From contig DOWG01000084.1 in assembly GCA_003519685.1 (NCBI GenBank), forward strand, positions 1 through 33,667: a DNA stretch of 33,667 nt. The letters run 5' to 3'. Position numbers and translations under genes: made by a program. The notes under the pieces are model-generated. The model ran no database searches and was not told the DNA's origin. It worked only from the letters and a program-made list of their open reading frames with translations. This document shows, one piece after another, positions 17,255 to 26,786 of this stretch (position 1 is the stretch's first letter; each line of letters opens with the position of its first letter). The stretch is from Lachnospiraceae bacterium. GTDB lineage: Bacteria; Bacillota; Clostridia; Lachnospirales; Lachnospiraceae.

Positions 17255-17920
17255 ATGAAAATAAAAAAACTGGTCGTCATTCATACTTCACCTGCAACCG
17301 TAGAGAGTTTAACTTCCTTAATTAAGCAGGAAATCGGTAAGGTGGAAGTAGTTAATATTTTAGATGATTCCATATTAAAGGATTTGATTCAAAAGAATCA
17401 TGTGGAATTTGTAGAAGAACGTTGGCTGCAATATGCAACCATAGCAGCTTCGATGGGGGCAGATGCCGTATTGAGCGCATGCTCTTCCGTAGGAGAAATT
17501 GCAGAAAAAGCGAATGCGAAACTGGACATTCCAGTGTATCGAATCGATGAAGCCATGGCAGAAAAAGCAGTACAGATGGGGAATACAATCAGTGTCTTTG
17601 CAACCCTATCTTCTACTTTAGACCCTACTGTCAATCTAATAAAAAGAAAAGCAGAGAGTTTAGGGAAGGACTGTACACTTCATACCGTTTTAGTGCCGGA
17701 TGCATATGAAGAGCTTATGCGGGGAAATCGTTCTCTGCATAATAAAAAAATCCAAGAAACGGTTCTCAAATATGCAGCGGATTCCGATGTCCTGGTTCTG
17801 GCGCAGGCTTCTATGGCTTTAGCAGTAGATGAGTTAAAGGGAATCGATATGGATAAGGTGCTGACAAGTCCCCGCCTTGGAGTCGCAAAATTGAAAAAAG
17901 AGTTTTTCCATATTTCATGA
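17255..17920 (+). CDS. Asp/Glu/hydantoin racemase-superfamily protein, probably non-classical
   Basis: A 221-residue protein of the aspartate/glutamate racemase fold. The first active-site Cys is present as Cys76 in LSACSSVGE. At the position of the second catalytic Cys the sequence reads LAQASMALA (182-190), with no Cys, so a two-base proton-transfer racemase is unlikely. Related one-Cys branches include hydantoin racemase-like, decarboxylase and isomerase-like proteins. VLTSPRLGV near the end is typical of the branch found in sugar clusters. ATG 17255 directly follows AAGGGGG at unusually short spacing. It is first in an operon; the FGGY kinase starts 20 bases after its stop. Role unknown; epimerisation or isomerisation of a sugar-acid intermediate is one possibility. 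Confidence 0.8.
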   Translation: MKIKKLVVIHTSPATVESLTSLIKQEIGKVEVVNILDDSILKDLIQKNHVEFVEERWLQYATIAASMGADAVLSACSSVGEIAEKANAKLDIPVYRIDEAMAEKAVQMGNTISVFATLSSTLDPTVNLIKRKAESLGKDCTLHTVLVPDAYEELMRGNRSLHNKKIQETVLKYAADSDVLVLAQASMALAVDELKGIDMDKVLTSPRLGVAKLKKEFFHIS

Positions 17921-17939
17921 TTTGGAAAGGGGTTTCACA

Positions 17940-19436
17940 GTGGATACGTCTATAAAAACCGAAAAGGAATCCTACTATATTGGAGTGGATTTAGGTACGA
18001 CCCATATAAAAGCAGCTGTTTTTGATCCCGATGGGTCTTTACTAGAACTAAGGAAGACATCGACACCGATTGAAACAGATGGATACGGGCAGATTTATGA
18101 TCCTTTCATCTTCTATGGCATCGTCATTGATCAGTTATCCCTGCTTCTTAACCGGTATCCGAATACGAAGGGAATTTCCATTACAGGAATGTCGGAAGCA
18201 GGCTTAATTATAAACCGTACTACCGGGAAAGAGGAAACTCCAATTCTACCGTGGTTTGACAGAAGGACAGTCTCTTTAGCCGATCGGGTAAAAGAGGAGA
18301 GAGAGGCGGATAATTTCTATAAAACTGGGTTACATAACAGCTTTAAATATGGGATTTATAAATATCTCTGGCTTCTTAATTCAAAGAATATCCGAACAGA
18401 AGATACGATATGGCTTTCCGTCTGCGACTATATTGGGTGGAAACTCACCGGGGTTTTTGCCAGTGATCCCAGCTTTGCAGCCAGAACCTATGTATACGAT
18501 ATTGGTAACCGGGAATGGGATACGAAAAGACTTGGGGAATATAATCTTACGGAAAATAATTTCCCCAAGGTCTATCCTTCTGGGAAGAGGATCGGATCCT
18601 TATCTGATCCGGTACTTAATTCAAAGCTGCACAAGGGATCTGTTATGGTATGCATTGGAGGCCATGACCATGCATGTGCAGCATATGCTGTACTTAATGA
18701 GGATAAGAATCGAATCTGCAATAGTGTAGGAACCGCCGAGACCTATCTGGGAATGGACGAGCATTTTTCTATGTCGGAAGCCCGGTACCATTCCGGAATG
18801 GTCTATGGTCCTTTTTTAAATGGAAAAGACTATTTTTGGATGGCGAATATTTCATCCTCAGGACAATCGATGGAATGGTTTTATAAAAAGGTATTAAATA
18901 CGGAAGCGGATTACCAAAGGATGAATGCCGCTATTACCTCCATGCCGAAGGAACCGACTGGTATCCTGTATTATCCTTATCTATCCGGCATTGGAACTCC
19001 TTTTTATCGGTCGGATGTCGGAGGCGGGTTCTTCGGTTTACGGGAAACACATGGTACAAAGGAGATCCTAAAAGCAATTTTGGAAGGGGTCAATTACCAA
19101 GGAAAATGGATTCTGTCCCTGGTACCGGATATTGAACCGGCAAGACTTAAGGATGTCATCTGTGTTGGCGGTGCCGCTAACAGTGCTCCCTGGATGCAAA
19201 TAAAAGCAAATATCTTAGGAATACCGGTTACTGTTCCCAAGGTATCTGAGGCTACCCTTCTGGGGGCGGTAGCCGTTATGCTAGAGAAAAATTATGGAAT
19301 GGAGGAGAAACAAAAGTTTTTATCCGGCAGCCATAAATGTATTCAGACATATGAAGTAGAGCATGCAATAAGTAAAAAATATAAGGATATCTATGCAAAT
19401 AAATATACATTCCTAATAGACAGGATATTAAAATAG
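17940..19436 (+). CDS. FGGY-family carbohydrate kinase
   Basis: A 498-residue ATP-dependent sugar or polyol kinase of the xylulokinase/gluconokinase/glycerol kinase family, normal length. Motifs: the N-terminal phosphate-binding loop YIGVDLGTTHIKAAVFD, the substrate-side WFDRRT, the DYIGWKLTGVFASDPSFAARTY region, GGHDHACAAYAVL with the catalytic-region Asp, and the C-terminal VGGAANSAPWMQIKANILG nucleotide site. I chose GTG 17940 because GAAAGGGG (17925-17932) lies seven bases before it; the alternative TTG at 17922 has no ribosome site. It is followed closely by a class II aldolase, suggesting that its product, or a derivative, is cleaved by that aldolase. The exact sugar cannot be assigned. 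Confidence 0.92.
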   Translation: MDTSIKTEKESYYIGVDLGTTHIKAAVFDPDGSLLELRKTSTPIETDGYGQIYDPFIFYGIVIDQLSLLLNRYPNTKGISITGMSEAGLIINRTTGKEETPILPWFDRRTVSLADRVKEEREADNFYKTGLHNSFKYGIYKYLWLLNSKNIRTEDTIWLSVCDYIGWKLTGVFASDPSFAARTYVYDIGNREWDTKRLGEYNLTENNFPKVYPSGKRIGSLSDPVLNSKLHKGSVMVCIGGHDHACAAYAVLNEDKNRICNSVGTAETYLGMDEHFSMSEARYHSGMVYGPFLNGKDYFWMANISSSGQSMEWFYKKVLNTEADYQRMNAAITSMPKEPTGILYYPYLSGIGTPFYRSDVGGGFFGLRETHGTKEILKAILEGVNYQGKWILSLVPDIEPARLKDVICVGGAANSAPWMQIKANILGIPVTVPKVSEATLLGAVAVMLEKNYGMEEKQKFLSGSHKCIQTYEVEHAISKKYKDIYANKYTFLIDRILK

Positions 19437-19465
19437 GAACTGAGTAAGAAAGTATGAGGTAATAT

Positions 19466-20356
19466 ATGAGAAAAATAGAAAATTTAACAGAAGTATTAAG
19501 AAAAGGACATGAAGGCAGATATGCAGTAGGCTCCTTTTCACCGCGGTATACAAAACTTATATTGCCTATCGTGGAGGCTGCGATAGAAACAAAATCACCG
19601 GTGATCATTCAGATATCGGAAAAAGAAATTTATCGGCATAAGGTGGATATAAATGATTTTGCGGAGAAGTTTTTTGGTGTCATTGATGAGCTGAAGCCGA
19701 CGATACCAATTGTTCTCCATTTGGATCATACCAAAGACTTTGCAATTATTAAGCAGGCAATTGCAGCCAAATTTACTTCTGTTATGATTGATGCATCCGA
19801 ATATGAATTTGACAAAAATGTAGAACTGACAAAGCAAATCGTAGCCTATTCCCATCCGTATGGCGTAACGGTCGAAGCGGAACTGGGTAAAATTGGAACA
19901 ACCGATTTTGTGGAAACCGAACATGATGAAGAGCTTTTCACTGTGCCAAAGGAAGCAAAGAGCTTTGTTGAATTAACGAAGGTAGATGCACTGGCAGTAT
20001 CGGTCGGAACCGCCCATGGGGTCTATACGGTAAGGAAGCCTCGAGTTGATTATGACCGACTGCTATCCATTAATCAATTGACGAAAACCCCCTTAGTATT
20101 GCATGGTGGGTCCGGTGTACCAAGTGATATGGTAATTAAAGCAGTACAGATGCCATCGGGTGGAGTCAGCAAGGTAAATATTGCTACTGACGTTGAGCAG
20201 GCAATGCTGAAAGTAATCGGAAGGGAAACGCATATAACGGAGGAAGAACTAAACAGGTATCCACAGGAGATACTAAAGAAAGCAAGAACAGCCGTTAAGG
20301 AGTTAGTGAAGGATAAAATAAACCATTATTTATTAAGTGCAGGGAAGGCAGAATAA
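19466..20356 (+). CDS. Class II (zinc) fructose/tagatose-bisphosphate-type aldolase
   Basis: A 296-residue zinc-dependent aldolase that would cleave a phosphorylated ketose into dihydroxyacetone phosphate and an aldehyde. Visible motifs are the catalytic Asp87 and zinc His88 in LHLDHTK, VEAELGKIG (137-144), GTAHG with zinc ligand His184, LHGGSG with His213, and KVNIATD. The usual MIDGS reads MIDAS here. GAGGTAA ahead of the ATG is the ribosome site. Its position right after the FGGY kinase and racemase-like protein suggests a dedicated pathway rather than central glycolysis. Confidence 0.92.
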   Translation: MRKIENLTEVLRKGHEGRYAVGSFSPRYTKLILPIVEAAIETKSPVIIQISEKEIYRHKVDINDFAEKFFGVIDELKPTIPIVLHLDHTKDFAIIKQAIAAKFTSVMIDASEYEFDKNVELTKQIVAYSHPYGVTVEAELGKIGTTDFVETEHDEELFTVPKEAKSFVELTKVDALAVSVGTAHGVYTVRKPRVDYDRLLSINQLTKTPLVLHGGSGVPSDMVIKAVQMPSGGVSKVNIATDVEQAMLKVIGRETHITEEELNRYPQEILKKARTAVKELVKDKINHYLLSAGKAE

Positions 20357-20389
20357 AGAAGTTTGCAGGCTTTGAAGAAAGGCATGGTA

Positions 20390-22819
20390 ATGAATATGAA
20401 AGATAAGAAATTACATATGATTGGTAATGCTCATTTGGATCCGGTCTGGCTTTGGAATTGGCAGGAAGGCTTTCAGGAGGTGAAAGCAACTTTTCAATCC
20501 GCACTGGATCGTATGATGGAAAATGAAGATTTTATTTTTTCTTGTAGCTCAGCAGTGTTTTATGAATGGGTAGAAAAAAATAACCCCAAGATGTTTGAAG
20601 AGATTGTAGAACGAGTGAAAGAAGGAAGATGGGAGATTGTCGGCGGATGGTATGTTCAGCCGGATTGTAATATTCCGAATGGAGAATCTTTCGTGCGCCA
20701 CGGCTTATATTCGCAGCGCTATTTTCTTAAAAAGTTTGGCCGGATAGCCAAAACCGGCTATAATGTAGATAGCTTTGGTCATAATGGAATGCTTCCGCAA
20801 ATACTGGCCAAGAGTGGAATGGAGAACTATGTATTTATGCGTCCGATGCCGTTAGAGAAAGGACTTCCCGGAAGAATTTTCTGGTGGAGATCTGAGGATG
20901 GTTCCAAAGTATTAACCTATCGGATACCCTATGAATACTGCAGTAGTGGAAAAGATCTGGAATACCATGCAAACCGGTTGCTCTATGAACTAAAAGACGG
21001 GGAAGATGAGATGATGATGTTCTACGGCGTTGGTAATCATGGCGGTGGTCCAACGAAGGAGAATATTAAAAGTATTCATGAACTGAATGAGAGAGAAGAT
21101 ATGCCGACCCTTAAGATGAGCAGTACCATATCTTTCTTTGACAGTATTCGTAAGAGCGGGAAAGAATATCCGGTGGTACAGGGTGATTTGCAGCATCATG
21201 CCAGTGGTTGCTATAGCGTACTTTCCAATATTAAGAAAGAAAACCGGAAAGCAGAAACTCTGTTAGTTAATGCGGAAAAATGGAGTACGATTTCCAAGGT
21301 TGTAAAAGGGCAGCCTTACCCGGAAGATTTTGAGCAGGCATGGAAGGGAGTTATGTTTAACCAGTTCCACGATATCCTGGCAGGCACCAGCATACCTTCG
21401 GCTTATGAGGATGCTTCCTATCTTTACGGGGAAGCTATGGCAATCGGGCAAAGGAATTTAAATTATGCGATTCAGGCTTTATCCTGGGATATTCATATTG
21501 AAGAGGATGTAACGATGAAACCAATCGTTGTATTTAATTCCCACAGTTGGTCTGGTAAGATGGCAGTCGATCTTGAGATTCGCGGATTAAGTAATGATAA
21601 TTTTAAACTGACGGATGAGCAGGGAAATGTCGTTCCTGCACAGAGAATTCGTTCCGAGGCAACCGTTAACGGACAATCCCGTCTCCTATTTGTGGCAGAT
21701 CTGCCAAGTATGGGGTACCGGGTATTTAAGCTATATCTTAAGACAGAAGCGCCAATCGACCTGCCTCATGTTCCTATTACAGAAAACTCGGTGGAAAATG
21801 ACCGATACCGGTTAGAATTAAACCCGGAAACCGGCTGCCTAAAAAGCTTCTATGATAAGAAAAATGACCTGGAAATATTAAGGCGGGAAGGGGCAAGGCT
21901 GGCCGTTATCGAAGATAAATCCGATACCTGGAGTCATAATGTCTTTAAGTTTGACAAAGAAATTGCTAACATGGAAGTGGTATCCATTCGCATCCTGGAG
22001 GATGGACCGGTAAGATCAACCCTTCGTGTAAAGAGTAAGTATAAGGCTTCCTTTGTGCTACAGGATTTTAGGGTTTATAAAGAGCTTGATTCGATCGAAG
22101 TTAAGGTGAAGGTGGACTGGAGAGAGCCCCAGACGATACTAAAGGTGAAATTCCCTGTTAACTTTAATTTTAGAAAGCCAACCTATGAGATACCTTATGG
22201 ATATATTGAAAAGAGTGCGAATGGTGAGGAGGAACCCGGGCAGACCTGGATTGATTTTTCGGGAGAACATTTTAACAACGGAAAGCTCTATGGCTTGGGC
22301 ATTGCAAATGACAGCAAATACAGCTATAGCTTTGACATTGATGAAATGGCAATCACCATCCTTAAGAACTCGGTTTATGCACATCATGACCCGAAAAAGC
22401 TGGATCCACAGGAAGAATACGATTATGTTGATTATGGTGTTCAGGAGATGACCTATGCTTTAATTCCTCATGAAGGGGGATGGAAGGACTCGGATATTAT
22501 TCAAAGAGCGATGGAGCTTAATCAAAGGCCAATCTGTGTGATTGAAACCTTCCATGAAGGAAAGCTCCCTCAGGTTCAATCTTTTGCCGATGTAGATAGT
22601 AAAGAAATCGTAATTACTGTGATGAAGGAAGCAGAGGATAAGGATGGTGTTATCCTTCGTGCCTATGAAACGATGAAGCACAAGGTTCATGCGACCTTTC
22701 ACCTTCCGTTTATGGAGCGTACCATAACCATGGACTTTGCTCCCTGTGAAATCAAGACAATTAAGATTCCCTATGATAAGGAAGCAGATGCTGTTGAAGT
22801 CAATATGTTAGAAATGTAA
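20390..22819 (+). CDS. GH38 alpha-mannosidase, second copy of the 820-residue type
   Basis: A cytoplasmic GH38 enzyme of 809 residues. Zinc ligands His15 and Asp17 lie in GNAHLDPVWLW, nucleophile Asp127 in YNVDSFGHNGMLP, and zinc His327 in FNQFHDILAGTSIPSA. It matches the gene at 7961 block by block through the N-terminal half and shares its length, so the two are paralogs, probably with different bond or aglycone preferences. Three in-frame ATGs (20384, 20390, 20396) follow AAAGG (20378-20382); 20390 has the best spacing. It lies 33 bases after the aldolase gene, in the same operon. Confidence 0.93.
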   Translation: MNMKDKKLHMIGNAHLDPVWLWNWQEGFQEVKATFQSALDRMMENEDFIFSCSSAVFYEWVEKNNPKMFEEIVERVKEGRWEIVGGWYVQPDCNIPNGESFVRHGLYSQRYFLKKFGRIAKTGYNVDSFGHNGMLPQILAKSGMENYVFMRPMPLEKGLPGRIFWWRSEDGSKVLTYRIPYEYCSSGKDLEYHANRLLYELKDGEDEMMMFYGVGNHGGGPTKENIKSIHELNEREDMPTLKMSSTISFFDSIRKSGKEYPVVQGDLQHHASGCYSVLSNIKKENRKAETLLVNAEKWSTISKVVKGQPYPEDFEQAWKGVMFNQFHDILAGTSIPSAYEDASYLYGEAMAIGQRNLNYAIQALSWDIHIEEDVTMKPIVVFNSHSWSGKMAVDLEIRGLSNDNFKLTDEQGNVVPAQRIRSEATVNGQSRLLFVADLPSMGYRVFKLYLKTEAPIDLPHVPITENSVENDRYRLELNPETGCLKSFYDKKNDLEILRREGARLAVIEDKSDTWSHNVFKFDKEIANMEVVSIRILEDGPVRSTLRVKSKYKASFVLQDFRVYKELDSIEVKVKVDWREPQTILKVKFPVNFNFRKPTYEIPYGYIEKSANGEEEPGQTWIDFSGEHFNNGKLYGLGIANDSKYSYSFDIDEMAITILKNSVYAHHDPKKLDPQEEYDYVDYGVQEMTYALIPHEGGWKDSDIIQRAMELNQRPICVIETFHEGKLPQVQSFADVDSKEIVITVMKEAEDKDGVILRAYETMKHKVHATFHLPFMERTITMDFAPCEIKTIKIPYDKEADAVEVNMLEM

Positions 22820-22828
22820 CCATTCTTG

Positions 22829-22859
22829 TTCGGGTGTCAAAGCATTGCCGGCACCCGAA
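22829..22859 (+). other. Intercistronic hairpin
   Basis: TTCGGGTGTC (22829-22838) pairs with GGCACCCGAA (22850-22859), ten pairs with one G-U, around an 11-base loop. No T-run follows. It may stabilise or set the processing point of the message between the mannosidase and the MBL gene rather than terminate it. Confidence 0.5.
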
Positions 22860-22898
22860 TAAGTTCTTAACCGGAAGATCGAAATAGGAGTATGGGAT

Positions 22899-24725
22899 AT
22901 GAAAAAATTAGGGGAACATTTATATGTCTATCAAGATACCTGTCAGGTATATATTATTAAGAATAATGACCGTGCAGTTCTGGTTGATTTTGGAAGCGGA
23001 GATGTCCTAGATGCTTTAGAGGGGATTGGCGTAGCAAAGGTTACCGATGTCCTGGTTACCCATCATCACCGGGATCAGATACAGGGACTAAAGAAAGCAA
23101 CGGACTTAGGAATTGCTGTCTGGGTTCCCCATCAGGAACAGGAACTTATCAGCAATGCGGATGAATTATGGCAAAGAAGAGAAATCTATAATAATTATAA
23201 TAATCGTCAGGATCGTTTCTCCCTCCTACATTCGGTCAGTATTACCGGAACTCTTAAGGATTATGATACGGTGAAGCGAAATGGAATAGAATTTACCATT
23301 CTGCCAACGCCGGGACATACGACCGGTTCGATTTCGATTGCGGCTACGATCGATAGCCAAAAGATCTGTTTTACCGGTGACCTAATCTATCCTGGCGGAA
23401 AGCTCTGGTCCCTGGCAGCAACGCAGTGGACCTATAATGGCGGAGAAGGCCTACCGCATCATGTCCTATCCCTCTTAGCTTTGAAGGAACAAAACTTTGA
23501 TAAGCTTCTACCTTCTCATGGGGATATCCTTGATTCGAAGGAAACTGTTTTAGAGTCCATTGATTTATTGGTGGAACGATTAAGCCGCTTGATGAAGCTT
23601 AGGCGCCAGAATCCCAGACTGTTTCTTTTGCGGGATAATCCGTATGAGCACATTACGGAGCATGTCTTATTTAATCGAACCAGTATGGCGAACTCCTATG
23701 TTCTTATCTCAAAAAGCGGAAAGGCACTTTTTATTGACTTTGGTTACGACTTTATGGCAGGACCCGCCGCCGGATCCGATCGGAGTTCCCGAAGGCCTTG
23801 GCTCTATACAATCCCAAAGCTTTTTACGGATTATGGGGTTACGAAAATCGATGCCTGCATTCCGACGCACTATCACGATGACCATGTTGCCGGCTTCAAC
23901 CTTTTAAAGAAAGTGTATCATACCAGGATACTCTGCCCTGAAAACTTCGCCGATCTTTTGAATTCTCCCGAAAATTATGATCTTCCTTGCCTCTGGTATG
24001 ATCCAATTCCGGTAGATGAAGCTCTGGGGTTAGGTCAAAAGATTACGTGGGAAGAATATGAACTTATTTTGCACCCTCTTTCCGGGCATACCAGGTATGC
24101 GGTGGCAATAGAGTTTATGGCAGATGGAAAAAAGATTCTCTGTACCGGGGATCAATATGCGGATGGAGACGGTTTGTTTTGTAACTATGTTTATAAGAAT
24201 AAATTCGAAGCGGATGATTTCTTTAACAGTGCTCAGCTATACCAAAGAATTCAACCGGATATCCTGCTCTCTGGTCATTGGCAGAGTTTAAATTATAAGG
24301 ATACGTATGCCAGGGAGTTAGAAGCATTGGGTAAAGAAGTCAGCGAGCTGCATAAGTCCTTACTCCCTCTTGGAGAAGATACCGTTCTTACGGATGATTT
24401 CTTTGCTACTTTTCATCCATATCAGCTGCAGGTGAAAGAGAAGGAAACATTCTCCGTGAAAATCGAGATAACCAATCCCTTCCGGCACAGGGTACCGGTT
24501 CAAGTGCAGTTGGTTTTACCGGAAGGCTTTCATAGCAAACATGACAAAACTTCCTTTGAAAAAGAGATGGGAGCTCAGGAGAATGCGTCCTTTACAATTG
24601 AAATAACCGCACCGAAGGAATCGGTTCACAGAGCCCGTATCGGCTGTGATTTAACCTTAGGTGATATACGATTTGGGCAGCAGGCAGAGATGCTGGTAAC
24701 GGTGTGCAAGCAGAAATCGAAATAG
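22899..24725 (+). CDS. Tandem double metallo-beta-lactamase-fold hydrolase with C-terminal beta domain
   Basis: A 608-residue protein with two metallo-beta-lactamase (MBL) domains in one chain. Domain 1 (about 1-225) has THHHRDQ at 54-60, PGH140, GD161 and SHGD with His207; the His that normally ends H-x-H-x-D-H is Gln60. Domain 2 (about 260-465) has the complete THYHDDH at 323-329, GH397, GD418 and GH460. Residues 470-608 look like an Ig-like beta-sandwich (KETFSVKIEITNPFRHRVPVQVQL). No signal peptide is present, so it is cytoplasmic. MBL enzymes hydrolyse lactones, thioesters, phosphoesters and other bonds; a sugar-lactone or ester substrate would suit the locus, but this is inference. It lies in operon between a GH38 and an acid-sugar kinase. 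I do not recognise a characterised homologue with this layout. Confidence 0.85.
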   Translation: MKKLGEHLYVYQDTCQVYIIKNNDRAVLVDFGSGDVLDALEGIGVAKVTDVLVTHHHRDQIQGLKKATDLGIAVWVPHQEQELISNADELWQRREIYNNYNNRQDRFSLLHSVSITGTLKDYDTVKRNGIEFTILPTPGHTTGSISIAATIDSQKICFTGDLIYPGGKLWSLAATQWTYNGGEGLPHHVLSLLALKEQNFDKLLPSHGDILDSKETVLESIDLLVERLSRLMKLRRQNPRLFLLRDNPYEHITEHVLFNRTSMANSYVLISKSGKALFIDFGYDFMAGPAAGSDRSSRRPWLYTIPKLFTDYGVTKIDACIPTHYHDDHVAGFNLLKKVYHTRILCPENFADLLNSPENYDLPCLWYDPIPVDEALGLGQKITWEEYELILHPLSGHTRYAVAIEFMADGKKILCTGDQYADGDGLFCNYVYKNKFEADDFFNSAQLYQRIQPDILLSGHWQSLNYKDTYARELEALGKEVSELHKSLLPLGEDTVLTDDFFATFHPYQLQVKEKETFSVKIEITNPFRHRVPVQVQLVLPEGFHSKHDKTSFEKEMGAQENASFTIEITAPKESVHRARIGCDLTLGDIRFGQQAEMLVTVCKQKSK

Positions 24726-24768
24726 GATATAAATATAGAGGATAGGTAGTAAAAAGATGGAGGTTATT

Positions 24769-26049
24769 ATGCCACATACAGTAGTAATTGCAGATGATAT
24801 CACTGGAGCAAACGATATTGGAATTATGTATAGCAAGGCGGGTCTTGATAGTGTCGTATACAGCTACGATAAGCTGGAGCAGGGTATGGAATTTTCGGAT
24901 GATGTAACAATTATTGATACCAACTCCAGATTTTGCTCCTATGAGGATGCCTACCAAAGGGTATATGAAGCAACAAAAAGATTTGATAAAAACAAGGTAC
25001 AGCAATTCTATGATAAGCAATGTTCTGTTTTTCGTGGGAATATCGGTGCGGAATTTGATGCGATGCTGGATGCCCTCAACGAGGAGTTTGCGATTGTTGT
25101 TCTTGGTTTTCCGGACAACGGGAGAACGACGCTTCATAGCATTCATTATGTGTATGGGACTAGGCTGGAGGAGTCTCAATTTCGGAATGATCCGGTACAT
25201 CCCATGCGGCAGTCGAATCTGGTTGACATCCTTCAAGCCCAGACAAAACGTAAGGTTTCTGCAATTCCTTATGAAGTCCTGGAGCAAGGGGTAGAAGCGT
25301 TACAAAAGCTTCTAAAGCAGATGCAAAAGGAAACAAATTATGCTATCCTTGATGTAAGAAATAATGATGATCTTTCCCTTATTGCAAAGGCAGTAAAAGA
25401 CTACAAGGTAATCTGCGGAAGCTCTGCTCTAGGCTATTATCTTGGCTTACTTCAAACGCGGAATAAGAAAGAAGATCACATACAGATAACTCAAAACAGA
25501 AACTCCAAAATGCTTTGTATCGCAGGAAGTCTGACCCCGCAGACGAAAGCGCAGCTGAACTATATGGAGAAGAAAAAATATCCGGTTCTAATGCTGGATA
25601 CGACGAAGCTGTTCTCTGAAGAAGAGAGAAGGTTGGAGGAAGAACGTATACTTAAGGAGTATGAAGCAGCTTATCAGAAAAGTGATATTATAGTCATCCA
25701 CTCCATGAACAAAGAGGAGGATGTTCAGAATACGAAGAGGCTGGCTGCTTCTCATCATATCGATAATACGGCGGTTTCCGAAATGGTATCTTATACCCTT
25801 GCGAAACTCGCAAAGCAAATCAGCAAGCAATATCATATTCAAAAATATATTATCTGCGGAGGGGATACCTCGGCATCCTTCTGCAGTAGGATGGATATCA
25901 AAGGTATGAGGGTAATCAAGGAAATCGAAGCCGGTTTGCCAATCTGTCAAAGTATAACCATGCCATACGATCAGTTGATATTAAAATCGGGAAGTTTTGG
26001 CTCTGTAGAGTTCATAGAAAAAGCAAAAAATATTTTAACAAAGGAATAA
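24769..26049 (+). CDS. Four-carbon acid sugar kinase family protein (DUF1537)
   Basis: A 426-residue kinase of the DUF1537 family (OtnK/DtnK type), which phosphorylates four-carbon acid sugars such as threonate or erythronate, or their 3-oxo forms. The N-terminal substrate domain shows VIADDITGANDIG, CSVFRGNIGAE around 83-93, LGFPDNGRTT and NDPVHPMRQSNLV. The C-terminal ATP domain has VICGSSALG, CIAGSLTPQTKAQL, CGGDTSASFC and LKSGSFG. The family's usual Asp-Ser-Thr before RGNIG reads Cys-Ser-Val-Phe, so the substrate may differ. I chose ATG 24769 after GGAGG (24759-24763); ATG 24757 overlaps the ribosome site. A FucA-type aldolase, the usual partner of such kinases, lies further downstream at 33092. 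Confidence 0.88.
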   Translation: MPHTVVIADDITGANDIGIMYSKAGLDSVVYSYDKLEQGMEFSDDVTIIDTNSRFCSYEDAYQRVYEATKRFDKNKVQQFYDKQCSVFRGNIGAEFDAMLDALNEEFAIVVLGFPDNGRTTLHSIHYVYGTRLEESQFRNDPVHPMRQSNLVDILQAQTKRKVSAIPYEVLEQGVEALQKLLKQMQKETNYAILDVRNNDDLSLIAKAVKDYKVICGSSALGYYLGLLQTRNKKEDHIQITQNRNSKMLCIAGSLTPQTKAQLNYMEKKKYPVLMLDTTKLFSEEERRLEEERILKEYEAAYQKSDIIVIHSMNKEEDVQNTKRLAASHHIDNTAVSEMVSYTLAKLAKQISKQYHIQKYIICGGDTSASFCSRMDIKGMRVIKEIEAGLPICQSITMPYDQLILKSGSFGSVEFIEKAKNILTKE

Positions 26050-26141
26050 TCAAGCAAAGGGAAGCTCAAATATTCAATGTTTATTGAAAAAAGCAAAAGA
26101 ACTCTAGATGAGCAAGAAGCTGTGTAGAAATGAGGAAAAAC

Positions 26142-26786
26142 ATGAAGGAAAAATTATATCTGAATCAGTTAATGCAGGAATATCCTGTATTGTTCTCATG
26201 CAGAGAGGATATTGAAAAAGCTTTTGAAATAATCCGTGACTCCTATGCGCGTGCAGGTAAACTTCTGGTTTGTGGAAATGGTGGCAGCGGTGCCGACGCA
26301 GAGCATATCGTGGGTGAATTAATGAAGGAATTCTACATCAAACGTCCTATTAATCGGCAGATGCAGGAAACACTAAGTACCTTTGGCCAGGAGGGAGAAG
26401 TCCTTGGAAAACATCTGCAAGGGGCTCTTAGCGCAATAACATTAACCAGTAATATTGCATTATCTACCGCGTATGCCAATGATGCAAAGCCGGAATTGGT
26501 TTTTGCACAGCAGGTATTCGGCTATGGAAAAAAAGAAGATGTTCTTATCGGTATCAGCACCTCCGGAAATTCAAAAAACGTTATCTATGCCATGATTACA
26601 GCCAAGGCAATGGGTCTTAAGACCATTGGTCTGACCGGAAAAACCGGTGGTGCCTTAAAAGAGTTATGTGATGTGTGTATCTGTACTCCGAGTGAGATTA
26701 CCTACCAGATACAAGAGCTTCATCTTCCGATTTACCATACCCTTTGCAGAATGATAGAGGAGGTATTTTTCGGATGCAATGCATAG
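26142..26786 (+). CDS. SIS-domain phosphosugar isomerase (GmhA-like), second copy
   Basis: A 214-residue SIS protein related to phosphoheptose isomerase. Motifs are LLVCGNGGSGADAEHIVGEL (about 40-59), ISTSGNSKNVIYA, and QELHLPIYHTLCRMIEE near the C-terminus, which closely follows the GmhA helix carrying the catalytic His. It has an insertion of about 25 residues after the first motif (FYIKRPINRQMQETLSTFGQ) compared with the copy at 14347. AGGA precedes ATG 26142; ATG 26130 is possible. The following ROK kinase starts 13 bases before its end, as in the first pair, so both pairs are translationally coupled. Confidence 0.85.
   Translation: MKEKLYLNQLMQEYPVLFSCREDIEKAFEIIRDSYARAGKLLVCGNGGSGADAEHIVGELMKEFYIKRPINRQMQETLSTFGQEGEVLGKHLQGALSAITLTSNIALSTAYANDAKPELVFAQQVFGYGKKEDVLIGISTSGNSKNVIYAMITAKAMGLKTIGLTGKTGGALKELCDVCICTPSEITYQIQELHLPIYHTLCRMIEEVFFGCNA

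Noticed and set aside
26073..26088. Inverted repeat TTCAAT-GTTT-ATTGAA between the DUF1537 and SIS genes
   Set aside because: Only six A/T-rich pairs, no T-run, and no promoter beside it; too weak to call a terminator or operator.
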